Shown: positions 26,829 through 36,040 of the stretch, in pieces | How positions within the stretch are numbered: the stretch's first letter is position 1 | Layout of the letters: the number at the start of each line of letters is the position of its first letter | Notes under the pieces: generated by a model | What the model was told of the DNA's origin: nothing | The model's input: the letters and a program-made list of their open reading frames with translations, nothing else | Database searches by the model: none | Translations under genes and position numbers: made by a program | Assembly (NCBI RefSeq): GCF_001884045.1 | Contig: NZ_MACF01000018.1 | Span: 1 to 64,000, forward strand | DNA: 64,000 nt | Direction of reading: 5' to 3' | Origin: Bacillus mobilis | GTDB taxonomy: Bacteria; Bacillota; Bacilli; Bacillales; Bacillaceae_G

Positions 26829-27569
26829 ATGGAGTTTTTAAATGGGAAAACGGCTGTTGTAACAGGAGCTGCACAAGGAATTGGAAAAGAGATTGCAAGG
26901 GTTTATGCAAAACTAGGGGCGAAAGTATTAATTAGCGATGTAAATGAAGAGAAGCTACAAAAAACGACACGTGAGTTATTGGATGAAGGATATGAAGTGA
27001 GTTTATATCGATGTGATGTGAGTAATCAAAATGAAGCGAAGTCATTAATTGAATATGCGGTTCAAAAATTCGGTACATTACATATTTTGGTGAATAATGC
27101 TGGGATTACAAGAGATGCAATGTTACATAAAATGGAGAAGTCTTCTTGGGAACAAGTATTGCAAGTGAACTTAACTGGTGTTTTTTATTGTATGCAGCCA
27201 GCGCTTCTTTACATGAGACAACAAGGGTATGGACGCATTATTAATATATCTTCAATTAGTAGAGAAGGAAATATAGGCCAAGCGAATTATGCTGCTACAA
27301 AGGCAGGAGTTGTAGGTTTAACGAAAACAGCGGCGAAAGAAGTTGGAAGTTTCGGTATTACATGTAATGCGATTTGTCCAGGCTTTATGGATACAGATAT
27401 GACAAAAACGATACCAGATAAAGTGAAAGAAAAGATGGTTGGTGCGATTCCAGTAGGTAGAATTGGAACGCCAGAAGATATTGCGAACGCAGCGGCCTTT
27501 TTAGCATCAGAATACGCATCCTATATTACAGGTGAAGTATTAAATGTGAGCGGTGGACTGCAAGTTTGA
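26829..27569 (+). CDS. short-chain dehydrogenase, 3-oxoacyl-ACP reductase type
   Basis: The product is 246 residues. It has the Rossmann motif TGAAQGIG, NNAG, and the catalytic triad S141, Y154 and K158 (SSISREG...ANYAATKAG), ending with the FabG-like YITGEVLNVSGGLQV. It would reduce 3-ketoacyl thioesters with NADPH. It is outside the fatty-acid cluster, so it is a paralogue whose natural substrate (acyl-ACP or acyl-CoA) is open. Ribosome site GGGGGATAGG; closed by the terminator at 27584-27618. Confidence 0.88.
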   Translation: MEFLNGKTAVVTGAAQGIGKEIARVYAKLGAKVLISDVNEEKLQKTTRELLDEGYEVSLYRCDVSNQNEAKSLIEYAVQKFGTLHILVNNAGITRDAMLHKMEKSSWEQVLQVNLTGVFYCMQPALLYMRQQGYGRIINISSISREGNIGQANYAATKAGVVGLTKTAAKEVGSFGITCNAICPGFMDTDMTKTIPDKVKEKMVGAIPVGRIGTPEDIANAAAFLASEYASYITGEVLNVSGGLQV

Positions 27570-27583
27570 AGGAATACATATTG

Positions 27584-27618
27584 AAAAGAACCTGACCGGA
27601 TAGGTCAGGTTCTTTTTC
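27584..27618 (+). terminator. bidirectional terminator between SDR and aldehyde dehydrogenase genes
   Basis: AAAGAACCTGACC pairs with GGTCAGGTTCTTTTT. It has an A-run on one side and a T-run on the other, so it serves both convergent genes. Confidence 0.92.
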
Positions 27619-27619
27619 G

Positions 27620-29104
27620 TTAGTTTAAGTTGAGCCAAACACTCTTCACTTCTGTATAGTTATTTAATGCGTAAGATCCCATTTCACGACCAAGACCGGA
27701 TTGTTTAAATCCTCCAAATGGAGATGCTGCATCAAAGACGTTATAACAGTTTACCCATACAGTACCAGCGCGCACTTTACTTGCAACATAGTGTGCTGTT
27801 TTAACATTTTCTGTCCACACACCAGCCGCTAAGCCGAATTGTGATTTATTTGCACGTTCAATTACTTCATCAATATCGTTAAAAGGTATTGCAGAAATAA
27901 CTGGACCGAAAATTTCTTCTTTTGCGATCGTCATTTCGTCATTTACGTCAGCGAATACTGTAGGAGAAACGAAGTAGCCTTGATCGAATGGATTACTTCC
28001 TCCGCAAAGTACTTCAGCGCCTTCTTCAATCCCTTTTTCAATGAAGCCCATTACACGTTTTTGTTGTTCTTCAGAAACGAGAGGACCGATTGTAGTTTCT
28101 GGACTTAGACCAGCGCCTTGATTTAATTTTTTAGAATAAAGGACGAGATCAGCCATGACATTATCATACATTTTCTTTGGAACAAATAAGCGTGATCCAG
28201 CAGAGCATACTTGTCCTTGGTTAAACATAACACCAGAAAGTGCACCAGGAATCGCGCGAGATAAGTCGGCGTCTGGTAAAATAATGTTCGGTGATTTACC
28301 GCCAAGCTCTAAAGTAACACGTTTCAATGATTCAGATGCTTGTCGCATAATTTGTTTACCGACTGGAGTAGAGCCAGTAAATGCAATTTTATCAACGAGT
28401 GGATGATTAACAAGAGCTTGTCCAGCTGATTCACCGAATCCAGGAACGATATTAATAACGCCTTTCGGGAATCCAGCTTCTTCAATTAATTCAGCTAAGT
28501 ATAGAGCGGATAGTGGAGTTTGTTCTGCAGGTTTTAAAACGATTGTACATCCTGTAGCAAGCGCTGCTCCCATTTTCCACATTGCCATAAGAAGTGGGAA
28601 GTTCCAAGGAATAATTTGACCGACGACACCAACAGCCTCATGGCGTGTATAGTTAAAGTAATCACCGGAAACAGGAATTGTTTGACCAACGATTTTCGTA
28701 GCCCAGCCAGCATAATAGCGCATATGTTCAATTGCAAGTGGTATGTCTGCTGCCATTGTTTCACGGATTGGCTTTCCGTTATCTAATGTTTCGAGTTGTG
28801 CAAGCTCTTCTTTATGTTCTTCCATTAAATCAGCTAACTTGTACATAAGACGGCTTCGCTCAGCAGTGCTCATGCGAGACCAAGGACCTTCGTCAAAAGC
28901 CATGCGAGCTGCAACAACAGCTTTATGAATATCTTCGCGACCAGCCTCAGAAACGACGGCAAGTGTTTCGCCGGTTGCTGGGTTAGGTGTTTTAAACGTT
29001 TTGCCGGAAGCGCTTTCGATGAAAGATCCATTCACATATAACTTTTTTGTACCTTGAAGAAACTTTTCTACCTTTTCATGAAGATTTACAGCTAGTTGAC
29101 TCAT
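27620..29104 (-). CDS. NAD(P)-dependent aldehyde dehydrogenase
   Basis: The product is 494 residues, standard ALDH length. It has the catalytic Cys300 in FNQGQVCSAGSRLF, the general base Glu266 in VTLELGGKSPN, the substrate/cofactor loop IPWNFPLLMA, and FTGSTPVGK. It oxidises an aldehyde to the acid in the cytoplasm; the broad-specificity DhaS-like group is closest by eye. Start ATG 29104 follows AAGGGGGT. About 270 non-coding bases separate it from yhdT. I found no convincing promoter for it there, only a short TTCTAGT/ACTAGAA hairpin at 29316-29336. Confidence 0.93.
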   Translation of the reverse strand: MSQLAVNLHEKVEKFLQGTKKLYVNGSFIESASGKTFKTPNPATGETLAVVSEAGREDIHKAVVAARMAFDEGPWSRMSTAERSRLMYKLADLMEEHKEELAQLETLDNGKPIRETMAADIPLAIEHMRYYAGWATKIVGQTIPVSGDYFNYTRHEAVGVVGQIIPWNFPLLMAMWKMGAALATGCTIVLKPAEQTPLSALYLAELIEEAGFPKGVINIVPGFGESAGQALVNHPLVDKIAFTGSTPVGKQIMRQASESLKRVTLELGGKSPNIILPDADLSRAIPGALSGVMFNQGQVCSAGSRLFVPKKMYDNVMADLVLYSKKLNQGAGLSPETTIGPLVSEEQQKRVMGFIEKGIEEGAEVLCGGSNPFDQGYFVSPTVFADVNDEMTIAKEEIFGPVISAIPFNDIDEVIERANKSQFGLAAGVWTENVKTAHYVASKVRAGTVWVNCYNVFDAASPFGGFKQSGLGREMGSYALNNYTEVKSVWLNLN

Positions 29105-29377
29105 TGTATAACCCCCTTGAAAATATAATGTAAACGCAGTACAAGACGGCGTTTATTCCGAGATCAAGGATGTGGGAACTAGATGGAAAGCCTCTAATTT
29201 AAATCATAATTAACAAATACTGAAAATTCAAATTTCATTTGTGTTACAATTGTAAAAAATATGTAATGTAAGAGAATCTTCTATATGAATTTAAAAAATC
29301 CTGCTTGTTTTTGCTTTCTAGTAGGAAAAACTAGAAGAACAATGGTACAATAATACATCGTGAGAGGAGGGAGAAAA

Positions 29378-29656
29378 ATGAAGGATTATCATGATGATCC
29401 ACGCTTTCGAATCGCCCATAGAGAAGCGTTAATTGGTCTTGGACTTGCTATTATCAATTTTATAATATGGTACGGATTTGCTTATGGGCTTGGTAGTAAA
29501 AATCCAAGTGAATATACATATGTATTCGGTTTTCCAGCATGGTTTTTTTATAGCTGTATCGTTGGATTTGTCGTTATGGTTATTTTACTTAGTTTAGTTG
29601 TTCGTTTTGTATTTCAAGATATTTCACTCGATGAGGAAGAAAAAAGTGAGGAATAA
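29378..29656 (+). CDS. yhdT: YhdT family membrane protein (PanF partner)
   Basis: The product is 92 residues from ATG 29378 after GAGGAGG (29364-29370). Two transmembrane helices (LIGLGLAIINFIIWYGFAYG and SCIVGFVVMVILLSLVV) flank the conserved FGFPAWFFYS, and the C-terminus is acidic. YhdT/DUF997 proteins are encoded just before panF in many bacteria and are presumed accessory to pantothenate uptake. Only 3 bases separate it from panF. Confidence 0.9.
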   Translation: MKDYHDDPRFRIAHREALIGLGLAIINFIIWYGFAYGLGSKNPSEYTYVFGFPAWFFYSCIVGFVVMVILLSLVVRFVFQDISLDEEEKSEE

Positions 29657-29659
29657 TAG

Positions 29660-31099
29660 ATGAATTGGTATGTAATCATTCCAATGATAATTTCATTTAT
29701 CGTTGTATTTTTAATTGGTGTATATGCTTCAAGACGCGTACAAGCGACTGCTAATAATAAATTCTTACAAGAATATTTTCTTGGTGGTCGTGAACTTGGC
29801 GGTTTATTATTAGCGATGACAATGATTGCTACGTACGGTAGTGCTAGTAGCTTTATTGGTGGTCCAGGTATTGCGTACAATATGGGCCTCGGATGGGTAT
29901 TATTATCTGCGATTCAAGTTGTAACAGGGTATATCGTTTTAACGGTTATCGGTAAAAAGTTTGCAATTATCGCTAGGAAGATGGAAGCCATTACGCTTAT
30001 CGATTATTTAAAGGGAAGATACAATAATAAAGCAGTTGTTATACTTTCTGCGTTATGTATTATTATCTTTTTATTTTCAGCAACAGTAGCTCAATGGGTC
30101 GGCGGTGGCCGATTAATTGAGTCGCTAACGGGTCTATCTTATACAACAGCACTATTTCTATTTACTTTTTCTGTACTTGTGTACGTATTAATTGGTGGAT
30201 TTCGTGCAGTTGCTTTATCAGATACGCTATTAGGAATCATTATGTTAGTTGGAACGACAATCATTTTAATTGCTACTGTCATTGCTGGTGGTGGAATTGA
30301 AAAGATTATGCAGGAACTTGTTCAAATCAATCCGAATTTAATTACACCGTTCGGAGCGGATGGTAGTTTAACGAAATCATATGTGACATCATTTTGGATT
30401 TTAATTGGAATTGGCGTTGTTGGTTTACCGCAAATTAGCGTGCGTGCCATGTCTTATAAAAATTCAAAAGCTATGCATCAAGCATTAATAATTGGAACAG
30501 TTGTTGTAGGTACAATTATGATTGGTATGCATTTAACAGGTGTATTTGCAAGAGTCGTACTTCCAGGTATAACGGTACCGGATAAAGTCATGCCGCTACT
30601 CGCGATGGAAGTGTTGCCACCTTGGTTAGCTGGTGTTTTCTTAGCTGCGCCAATGGCAGCAATTATGTCTACAGTAAACTCGTTATTGTTACTTGTAAGT
30701 TCATCAATTATTAAAGACATATACGTAAATTACATAAATAAAGATGCAGCAGACAGTACGATCAGAAAAGGAAGTTTGTGGATTACTGGTATCGTAGGGC
30801 TGCTCGTTTATGCAGCAGCTATTAAACCACCAGATTTTTTAATATGGTTAAATTTATTTTCTTTCGGTGGATTAGAAGCAGCATTCATTTGGCCGATTGT
30901 ATTAGGGTTATATTGGAGAAAAGGAAATGCAACAGGAGCGCTTGCCTCTATTTTAGTTGGGGTCGGTTCATATATGTGTATTCATCTTTTCTATCCAAAT
31001 CCGTTCGGTATACATACAGTTGTCTTCCCAATTTGTTTTGCGTTTATCGCTTATATCATTGGAAGTATGAGCGTTGTGAAGAAAAACAGTATAGGTTAG
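29660..31099 (+). CDS. panF: sodium/pantothenate symporter PanF
   Basis: The product is 479 residues, a sodium:solute symporter with about 13 helices. It includes the family segments YFLGGRELGGLLLAMTMIAT, YGSASSFIGGPG and FLAAPMAAIMSTVNSLLLLVSS. It imports pantothenate with Na+ to feed coenzyme A synthesis. It is coupled to yhdT and closed by a terminator at 31106-31135. Confidence 0.93.
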   Translation: MNWYVIIPMIISFIVVFLIGVYASRRVQATANNKFLQEYFLGGRELGGLLLAMTMIATYGSASSFIGGPGIAYNMGLGWVLLSAIQVVTGYIVLTVIGKKFAIIARKMEAITLIDYLKGRYNNKAVVILSALCIIIFLFSATVAQWVGGGRLIESLTGLSYTTALFLFTFSVLVYVLIGGFRAVALSDTLLGIIMLVGTTIILIATVIAGGGIEKIMQELVQINPNLITPFGADGSLTKSYVTSFWILIGIGVVGLPQISVRAMSYKNSKAMHQALIIGTVVVGTIMIGMHLTGVFARVVLPGITVPDKVMPLLAMEVLPPWLAGVFLAAPMAAIMSTVNSLLLLVSSSIIKDIYVNYINKDAADSTIRKGSLWITGIVGLLVYAAAIKPPDFLIWLNLFSFGGLEAAFIWPIVLGLYWRKGNATGALASILVGVGSYMCIHLFYPNPFGIHTVVFPICFAFIAYIIGSMSVVKKNSIG

Positions 31100-31105
31100 A
31101 GGAAG

Positions 31106-31135
31106 AACGTAGTCCTTATAGGACTGCGTTTTTTC
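31106..31135 (+). terminator. terminator after panF
   Basis: AACGTAGTCC pairs with GGACTGCGTT across a TTATA loop, followed by a T-run. Confidence 0.88.
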
Positions 31136-31216
31136 GTGTAAATTTGTTCTTTTTTATTCTGTATACCTATTGCGATTCATAAATTAATAACAATTGAGGG
31201 GATGGAGTTGAGGTCG

Positions 31217-32149
31217 ATGAAAAAAGTATTATTTTTGGGAGACCCGGGAATTGATGACTCTTTAGCCATCATGTATGGAATTATGCATCCTGATATTGAT
31301 ATTGTTGGTGTTGTAACCGGATATGGAAATGTAACACAAGAAAAGGCGACGAGTAATGCAGCATATTTGCTGCAAATGGCGGGGCGGGAAGATATACCTG
31401 TTATAAATGGTGCAAAGATCCCTTTATCCGGGGATGTTACAACGTATTATCCAGAAATTCATGGGGCAGATGGATTAGGACCAATTAAACCTCCAAAGGC
31501 TTTTTCGCCAAATATAAAACCTTTTTGTTCTTTTTTTGATATTCTTGAAAAGTATAAAGGAGAATTAATCATTGTTGATGCTGGTAGGTCAACGACACTA
31601 GCGACAGCATTTATTTTAGAAAAGCCGATGATGAAGTATGTGAAAGAATATTATATAATGGGCGGTGCTTTTTTAATGCCTGGCAATGTGACACCAGTAG
31701 CAGAGGCTAATTTTCATGGTGATCCCATTGCGTCACAATTAGTTATGCAAAATGCCAAGAATGTGACATTAGTACCACTTAATGTTACATCTGAAGCAAT
31801 TATTACGCCAGAAATGGTGAAATATATTACGAAACACTCTAAAACGAATTTTAATAAATTAATTGAACCAATATTTACGTATTATTATAAAGCGTATAAA
31901 AAGTTAAACCCAAAAATAACAGGTAGCCCAGTACATGATGTCGTTACAATGATGGTTGCGGCGAATCCGTCTCTTTTAGATTATGTATATCGCCGTGTCG
32001 ATGTAGATACAGTTGGAATTGCAAAGGGTGAAAGTATTGCTGATTTCCGTCCGCAACCCGACTCAAAAGCTTTAAAGAATTGGGTGCGAATCGGTTGGTC
32101 ATTACATTATAAAAAATTTCTCGAAGACTTCGTGAAAATTATGACGTAG
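31217..32149 (+). CDS. nucleoside hydrolase (IUNH family)
   Basis: The product is 310 residues from ATG 31217 (an ATG at 31202 has too short a spacing from its GAGGGG). It has the N-terminal Ca2+/ribose motif GDPGIDDSLA, the GVVTGYGN segment, a MGGAFLMPGNVTPVAEANF metal-site stretch and the late HDVVTMM histidine. It cleaves the N-glycosidic bond of ribonucleosides in purine or pyrimidine salvage; base preference is not readable. Single gene with a strong terminator. Confidence 0.92.
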   Translation: MKKVLFLGDPGIDDSLAIMYGIMHPDIDIVGVVTGYGNVTQEKATSNAAYLLQMAGREDIPVINGAKIPLSGDVTTYYPEIHGADGLGPIKPPKAFSPNIKPFCSFFDILEKYKGELIIVDAGRSTTLATAFILEKPMMKYVKEYYIMGGAFLMPGNVTPVAEANFHGDPIASQLVMQNAKNVTLVPLNVTSEAIITPEMVKYITKHSKTNFNKLIEPIFTYYYKAYKKLNPKITGSPVHDVVTMMVAANPSLLDYVYRRVDVDTVGIAKGESIADFRPQPDSKALKNWVRIGWSLHYKKFLEDFVKIMT

Positions 32150-32172
32150 ACATAATAGGAGAATACAAGTTA

Positions 32173-32222
32173 AAATAATGGAGATGGTTATTTAAATAAC
32201 CATCTCCATTATTTTGTTTTTT
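32173..32222 (+). terminator. terminator after nucleoside hydrolase
   Basis: An 18-base perfect arm, AATAATGGAGATGGTTAT with its complement, separated by TTAA and followed by a T-rich tract. Confidence 0.93.
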
Positions 32223-32265
32223 TAGATAAATAGAGAAGAGTTACACAATAGGAGAGGAATTTTAC

Positions 32266-33375
32266 TTGAAAAAAACTATAGTATGCGCAGTAATTGTGGG
32301 TATTTTCGTTTTGCTAATATCGGGTAATTTTTTAGTGAAAAAAGTGTGGAGTTCAAATAATGATGATGCGCAGTATATAGCATCCTTTATTGAAGAACAT
32401 AAAGATGAAAAAAATAGTGCGCTTCTAGTAAAGAGAAATGATAAAATTGTTTATTCTGTAAATCCAAATGTTGTATTGCCAGTTGCTAGTACGATGAAAT
32501 TAATCGTGGCGCTTGAATATACGAAACAAGTTACAGAAGGGAAAATTGATCCGTCTAGTTTTGTTTCCATTAATGATGTGAATCGTTATTACGTACCGAA
32601 TACAGATGGCGGTGCACAAGATAGATGGCAAAAGTATTTACAAAAGACAGACAAGATAACAGAAGGAGCAGTTTCTTTAGAAGAAGTGGCAAAAGGAATG
32701 GTCAAATTTAGTTCGAATGCGAATGCTGAATATTTAATGGAAGTGTTAGGATTAGATAATATTAATCGGAATTTACAAAGTTTATCACTTCCAGCACATC
32801 AGCCGCTATTTCCGATTGTTTCATCTTTATACATCCCTGGATATTTGCATAAAGAACTACATGTTCCGAAATATAAAATAGAGAAAAAGTTAAAAGAAAT
32901 GTCTCAAGAGCAATATCGTGAATATGCGATGATTATTCATGAACGCTTAAAAAAGAAGGGGCCATTATTACAGAAGGAAATTCCTCTTTACTTAGAGGAA
33001 CGTTACGATAAAATTTGGTCAGATCGATTACCAGCAGCTTCTGCAAATGATTATATGGTATTGCTTCAAAAGGCGAATCATAAAGGTGGCCTAACAGAAG
33101 CCGAAGAAAAAGTGTGGGCGAATATCGTTGAAACAGATATGAGTGCTAAGAAATACCGTAAAACATTTAGACATGCAGGGCAAAAAAATGGCTATACGCC
33201 ATGGACAGTTACAAAAGCAGTTTATGCGATGGATAAACGCGGGAACTGTACAGAAATTGTGTTCTTAGCAAATAATTTAAATGAAGACGACAGTGCAGAA
33301 ATACGAAAACATTTAGCGAACTTACATTTCCAAGTGTTGCAAAGTGATAAGTATGATGCGACTTTTATTAAGTAA
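32266..33375 (+). CDS. secreted/membrane-anchored serine hydrolase, class A beta-lactamase-like
   Basis: The product is 369 residues from TTG 32266 behind TAGGAGAGG. An N-terminal membrane anchor (IVCAVIVGIFVLLISGNF) leads to a penicillin-binding/beta-lactamase-like fold. The nucleophile motif is S75-TM-K78 (VASTMKLIVALEY), and SSNANAEYLM fits the SxN element. A KTG-type third motif is not obvious (FRHAGQKNGYTPW). It probably acts on peptidoglycan peptides or another ester/amide outside the membrane rather than as a resistance enzyme. Closed by a terminator and then bcr1 copy 2. Confidence 0.82.
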   Translation: MKKTIVCAVIVGIFVLLISGNFLVKKVWSSNNDDAQYIASFIEEHKDEKNSALLVKRNDKIVYSVNPNVVLPVASTMKLIVALEYTKQVTEGKIDPSSFVSINDVNRYYVPNTDGGAQDRWQKYLQKTDKITEGAVSLEEVAKGMVKFSSNANAEYLMEVLGLDNINRNLQSLSLPAHQPLFPIVSSLYIPGYLHKELHVPKYKIEKKLKEMSQEQYREYAMIIHERLKKKGPLLQKEIPLYLEERYDKIWSDRLPAASANDYMVLLQKANHKGGLTEAEEKVWANIVETDMSAKKYRKTFRHAGQKNGYTPWTVTKAVYAMDKRGNCTEIVFLANNLNEDDSAEIRKHLANLHFQVLQSDKYDATFIK

Positions 33376-33407
33376 ACTCGGTGCAGAGGGCACCGAGTTT
33401 ATTTTTA
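33374..33407 (+). terminator. terminator after serine hydrolase gene
   Basis: AAACTCGGTGC pairs with GCACCGAGTTT, followed by ATTTTTAT. The T-run runs directly into bcr1 copy 2. Confidence 0.92.
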
Positions 33408-33528
33408 TCCCGCTTTAATGGGCAGTAAGACCCCCACCTCAAAATTCAGCGAAAGCAAAGAAGTTAGGCGGGGGATCAACTGCCCATAAAAGTCCGATTG
33501 GTGAGTGCTGATTAAAGTTTCACTTTAT
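33404..33528 (+). repeat. bcr1 repeat element, copy 2 (125 bp, internally deleted)
   Basis: Bounded by TTTAT at both ends. The first hairpin is intact (GGGCAGT...ACTGCCC), but the second hairpin is missing. Compared with copy 5 it lacks exactly 31 bases between two CTGAT repeats. Confidence 0.9.
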
Positions 33529-33596
33529 ATACAAGCACTTTTTTTCTATCTCTGGGTATGATGGGTAGTAATACTTAGGTGAGAGGGGAAAAGGTG

Positions 33597-35105
33597 ATGA
33601 AACAAAGTAAAGAAGAGTTTATAAAGAGTGAAGGCGCTGATTTCCCTGGGAAAACATATGTGGATTGTGTATTACAACATGTATTTCATTTTCAGCGAGA
33701 TTACTTATTAAATGATATGTTTCAAGTGCATAAAGCGCATATTGCGATGCTGACGGAAGAGAATTTAATGAAAAAGGAAGAAGCTAAAGTTATATTACAC
33801 GTACTAAAAAAGATAGAGAGAATTCCAAAAGATCAATTGCTATATACAGAACAGCATGAAGATCTCTTTTTTTTAGTCGAACATTTAATTTTTCAAGAAG
33901 CGAAATGCGATTTTGTAAGTAATATGCATATTGGCAGAAGTAGAAATGATATGGGTGTAACGATGTATCGTATGAGTTTAAGGCGATATGTACTACGATT
34001 AATGGAGCATCATTTGTTATTGCAAGAAAGTATACTACAACTTGCTGCTGATCATAAAGAAACGATTATGCCAGCTTATACACATACACAACCAGCGCAG
34101 CCAACAACATTTGGTCATTATATGTTAGCGATTTATGATACGATGCAAAGAGATTTAGAACGAATGAAACGAACGTACAAACTGTTAAATCAATCTCCAA
34201 TGGGAGCTGCGGCTCTTTCTACAACAAGTTTCCCAATTAAACGAGAGCGAGTTGCCAATTTACTCGGATTTACTAATGTAATTGAGAACTCATATGATGC
34301 TGTTGCTGGAGCGGATTATTTATTAGAAGTTAGCTCGTTACTTATGGTAATTATGACGAATACGAGCCGATGGATTCATGACTTCTTACTATTAGCGACG
34401 AAAGAATATGATGGTATTACCGTTGCGAAGCCATATGTACAAATTAGTAGTATTATGCCGCAAAAGCGAAATCCAGTTTCAATTGAGCATGCGCGTGCAA
34501 TTACGAGTAGCGCTTTAGGAGAAGCATTTACAGTATTTCAAATGATTCATAATACGCCATTTGGCGATATTGTCGATACGGAAGATGACTTGCAGCCGTA
34601 TTTATATAAAGGAATTGAAAAGACTATTCGTGTTTTTTGTATTATGAATGCAGTGATTCGAACGATGAAAGTAGAAGAAGAAACGTTGAAAAGTCGTTCC
34701 TATAAACATGCAATTACGATAACTGATTTCGCAGATGTTTTAACCAAAAATTATGACATTCCATTTCGGCAGGCGCATCATGCAGCAAGTGTTATTGCGA
34801 AAATGTCATTGGAGCAACAAAAGGAGCTACATGAATTACATTTAAAAGATGTAAATATATACTTACAAGAAAATTTTAAAATACATTTATTAGAAAACGA
34901 GTGGGAAGAGATTGTATCGCCAGAAGCTTTTATTCAAAAAAGAAATGTATACGGTGGACCGAGTAAAAAAGAAATGGAGCGCATGATTCAAAATCGAAAA
35001 GAGACATTTCAAAATGAAGAAGAGCTATTTGAAAGGGAAAAACAAAGAATTTTACAAGCTGAAAATGATTTGAATACGTTAGCTTTGAATATTATTGAAT
35101 CGTAA
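33597..35105 (+). CDS. argininosuccinate lyase family protein (paralogue)
   Basis: The product is 502 residues from ATG 33597 after GAGAGGGG. It has fumarase/lyase-superfamily motifs: the HIGRSRNDMGV loop, AYTHTQPAQPTTFGHY, and the signature SSIMPQKRNPVSIEH with catalytic Ser near 284. It is about 40 residues longer than typical ArgH, with an extra Glu-rich C-terminal helix, and no argG or other arginine gene lies nearby. It may cleave argininosuccinate or a related adduct; the natural substrate is unknown. Confidence 0.85.
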   Translation: MKQSKEEFIKSEGADFPGKTYVDCVLQHVFHFQRDYLLNDMFQVHKAHIAMLTEENLMKKEEAKVILHVLKKIERIPKDQLLYTEQHEDLFFLVEHLIFQEAKCDFVSNMHIGRSRNDMGVTMYRMSLRRYVLRLMEHHLLLQESILQLAADHKETIMPAYTHTQPAQPTTFGHYMLAIYDTMQRDLERMKRTYKLLNQSPMGAAALSTTSFPIKRERVANLLGFTNVIENSYDAVAGADYLLEVSSLLMVIMTNTSRWIHDFLLLATKEYDGITVAKPYVQISSIMPQKRNPVSIEHARAITSSALGEAFTVFQMIHNTPFGDIVDTEDDLQPYLYKGIEKTIRVFCIMNAVIRTMKVEEETLKSRSYKHAITITDFADVLTKNYDIPFRQAHHAASVIAKMSLEQQKELHELHLKDVNIYLQENFKIHLLENEWEEIVSPEAFIQKRNVYGGPSKKEMERMIQNRKETFQNEEELFEREKQRILQAENDLNTLALNIIES

Positions 35106-35171
35106 AAGAAGGATTTAGAGAATTAATCGCCAATACTTTATGAAACTATAAATAGAGAGAAGAGATTGTCG

Positions 35172-36005
35172 ATGATTCAATTACATGTATATGAAGAGAT
35201 TCTTACTTTTAAAGAAGAAGTTACGCCATTTTTAGAAAAGAATGAGCAGGAAAATAATCTTATATTAGGTGTATTACAAATGGTCCAACAACCGATATTT
35301 ATGGGGGTAGTAAAACAAGAGGAAGAAATTGCAGTTGTATTTCTTCAAACGGAAGAGAAGAAACAAATCATTGTTGCTACGTCTGAAATTGCGGAAGCGG
35401 ACATCGTGGAACTTGCAAAAAAATTAACGGAAGTATACCCAAATGTTCCAGGATTGATTGGTAATAAGAAAATTGTACAGAAATTAGCGGAAAAGATTGC
35501 GACGTTAGAACAGAAAAAAACTATTGTTGCAATGGAGCAAGGTGTATATGAATTAAAACAAGTAAAGAAAAAGTGGAACGGAGATGGAATCTTTCGAGAA
35601 GTAAGTAGTGAGGAGCTACCATTAATAGAACAGTGGATATATCAATTTTGCGAAGATGTGAAGCTTCCTACTACGAAAGAAGAAGCGAAACAAACCGCCC
35701 ATACATTAATTACTAATCGTCGTCTTTTTGGTCTAGAAGTAGACGGGAAACTTGTTTCTGTAGCTGCAAAAACGAGACCAACTACAAACAATATAACAGT
35801 TAATTTCGTATATACGCCGAAAGAAGAACGGAAAAAAGGGTACGCATCTAGTTGTGTCGCTGCACTTAGTCAACGTATGTTAGACGGAGGTTACAAAACA
35901 ACGACTTTATATACGGATCTAGCAAATCCGACATCAAATAAAATTTACCAAGAGATTGGTTATGAACAAATTGCGAAGTCTGTACTTATATTTTTAGAGA
36001 AATAA
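35172..36005 (+). CDS. GNAT family N-acetyltransferase
   Basis: The product is 277 residues from ATG 35172 after AGAGAGAAGAGA. The N-terminal half resembles a degenerate acetyltransferase lobe. The C-terminal GNAT fold has VNFVYTPKEERKKGYASSCV as the acetyl-CoA loop (Q/RxxGxG/A form) and ends LYTDLANPTSNKIYQEIGYE. It transfers acetyl from CoA to an amine; substrate unknown. A terminator at 36010-36040 is shared with the convergent SDR gene. Confidence 0.88.
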   Translation: MIQLHVYEEILTFKEEVTPFLEKNEQENNLILGVLQMVQQPIFMGVVKQEEEIAVVFLQTEEKKQIIVATSEIAEADIVELAKKLTEVYPNVPGLIGNKKIVQKLAEKIATLEQKKTIVAMEQGVYELKQVKKKWNGDGIFREVSSEELPLIEQWIYQFCEDVKLPTTKEEAKQTAHTLITNRRLFGLEVDGKLVSVAAKTRPTTNNITVNFVYTPKEERKKGYASSCVAALSQRMLDGGYKTTTLYTDLANPTSNKIYQEIGYEQIAKSVLIFLEK

Positions 36006-36009
36006 AATG

Positions 36010-36040
36010 AAAGGCACGCTATTAGAGCGTGCCTTTTTGT
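36010..36040 (+). terminator. bidirectional terminator
   Basis: AAAGGCACGCT pairs with AGCGTGCCTTT across TATTAG, followed by TTTGTT. It lies between convergent genes. Confidence 0.9.
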
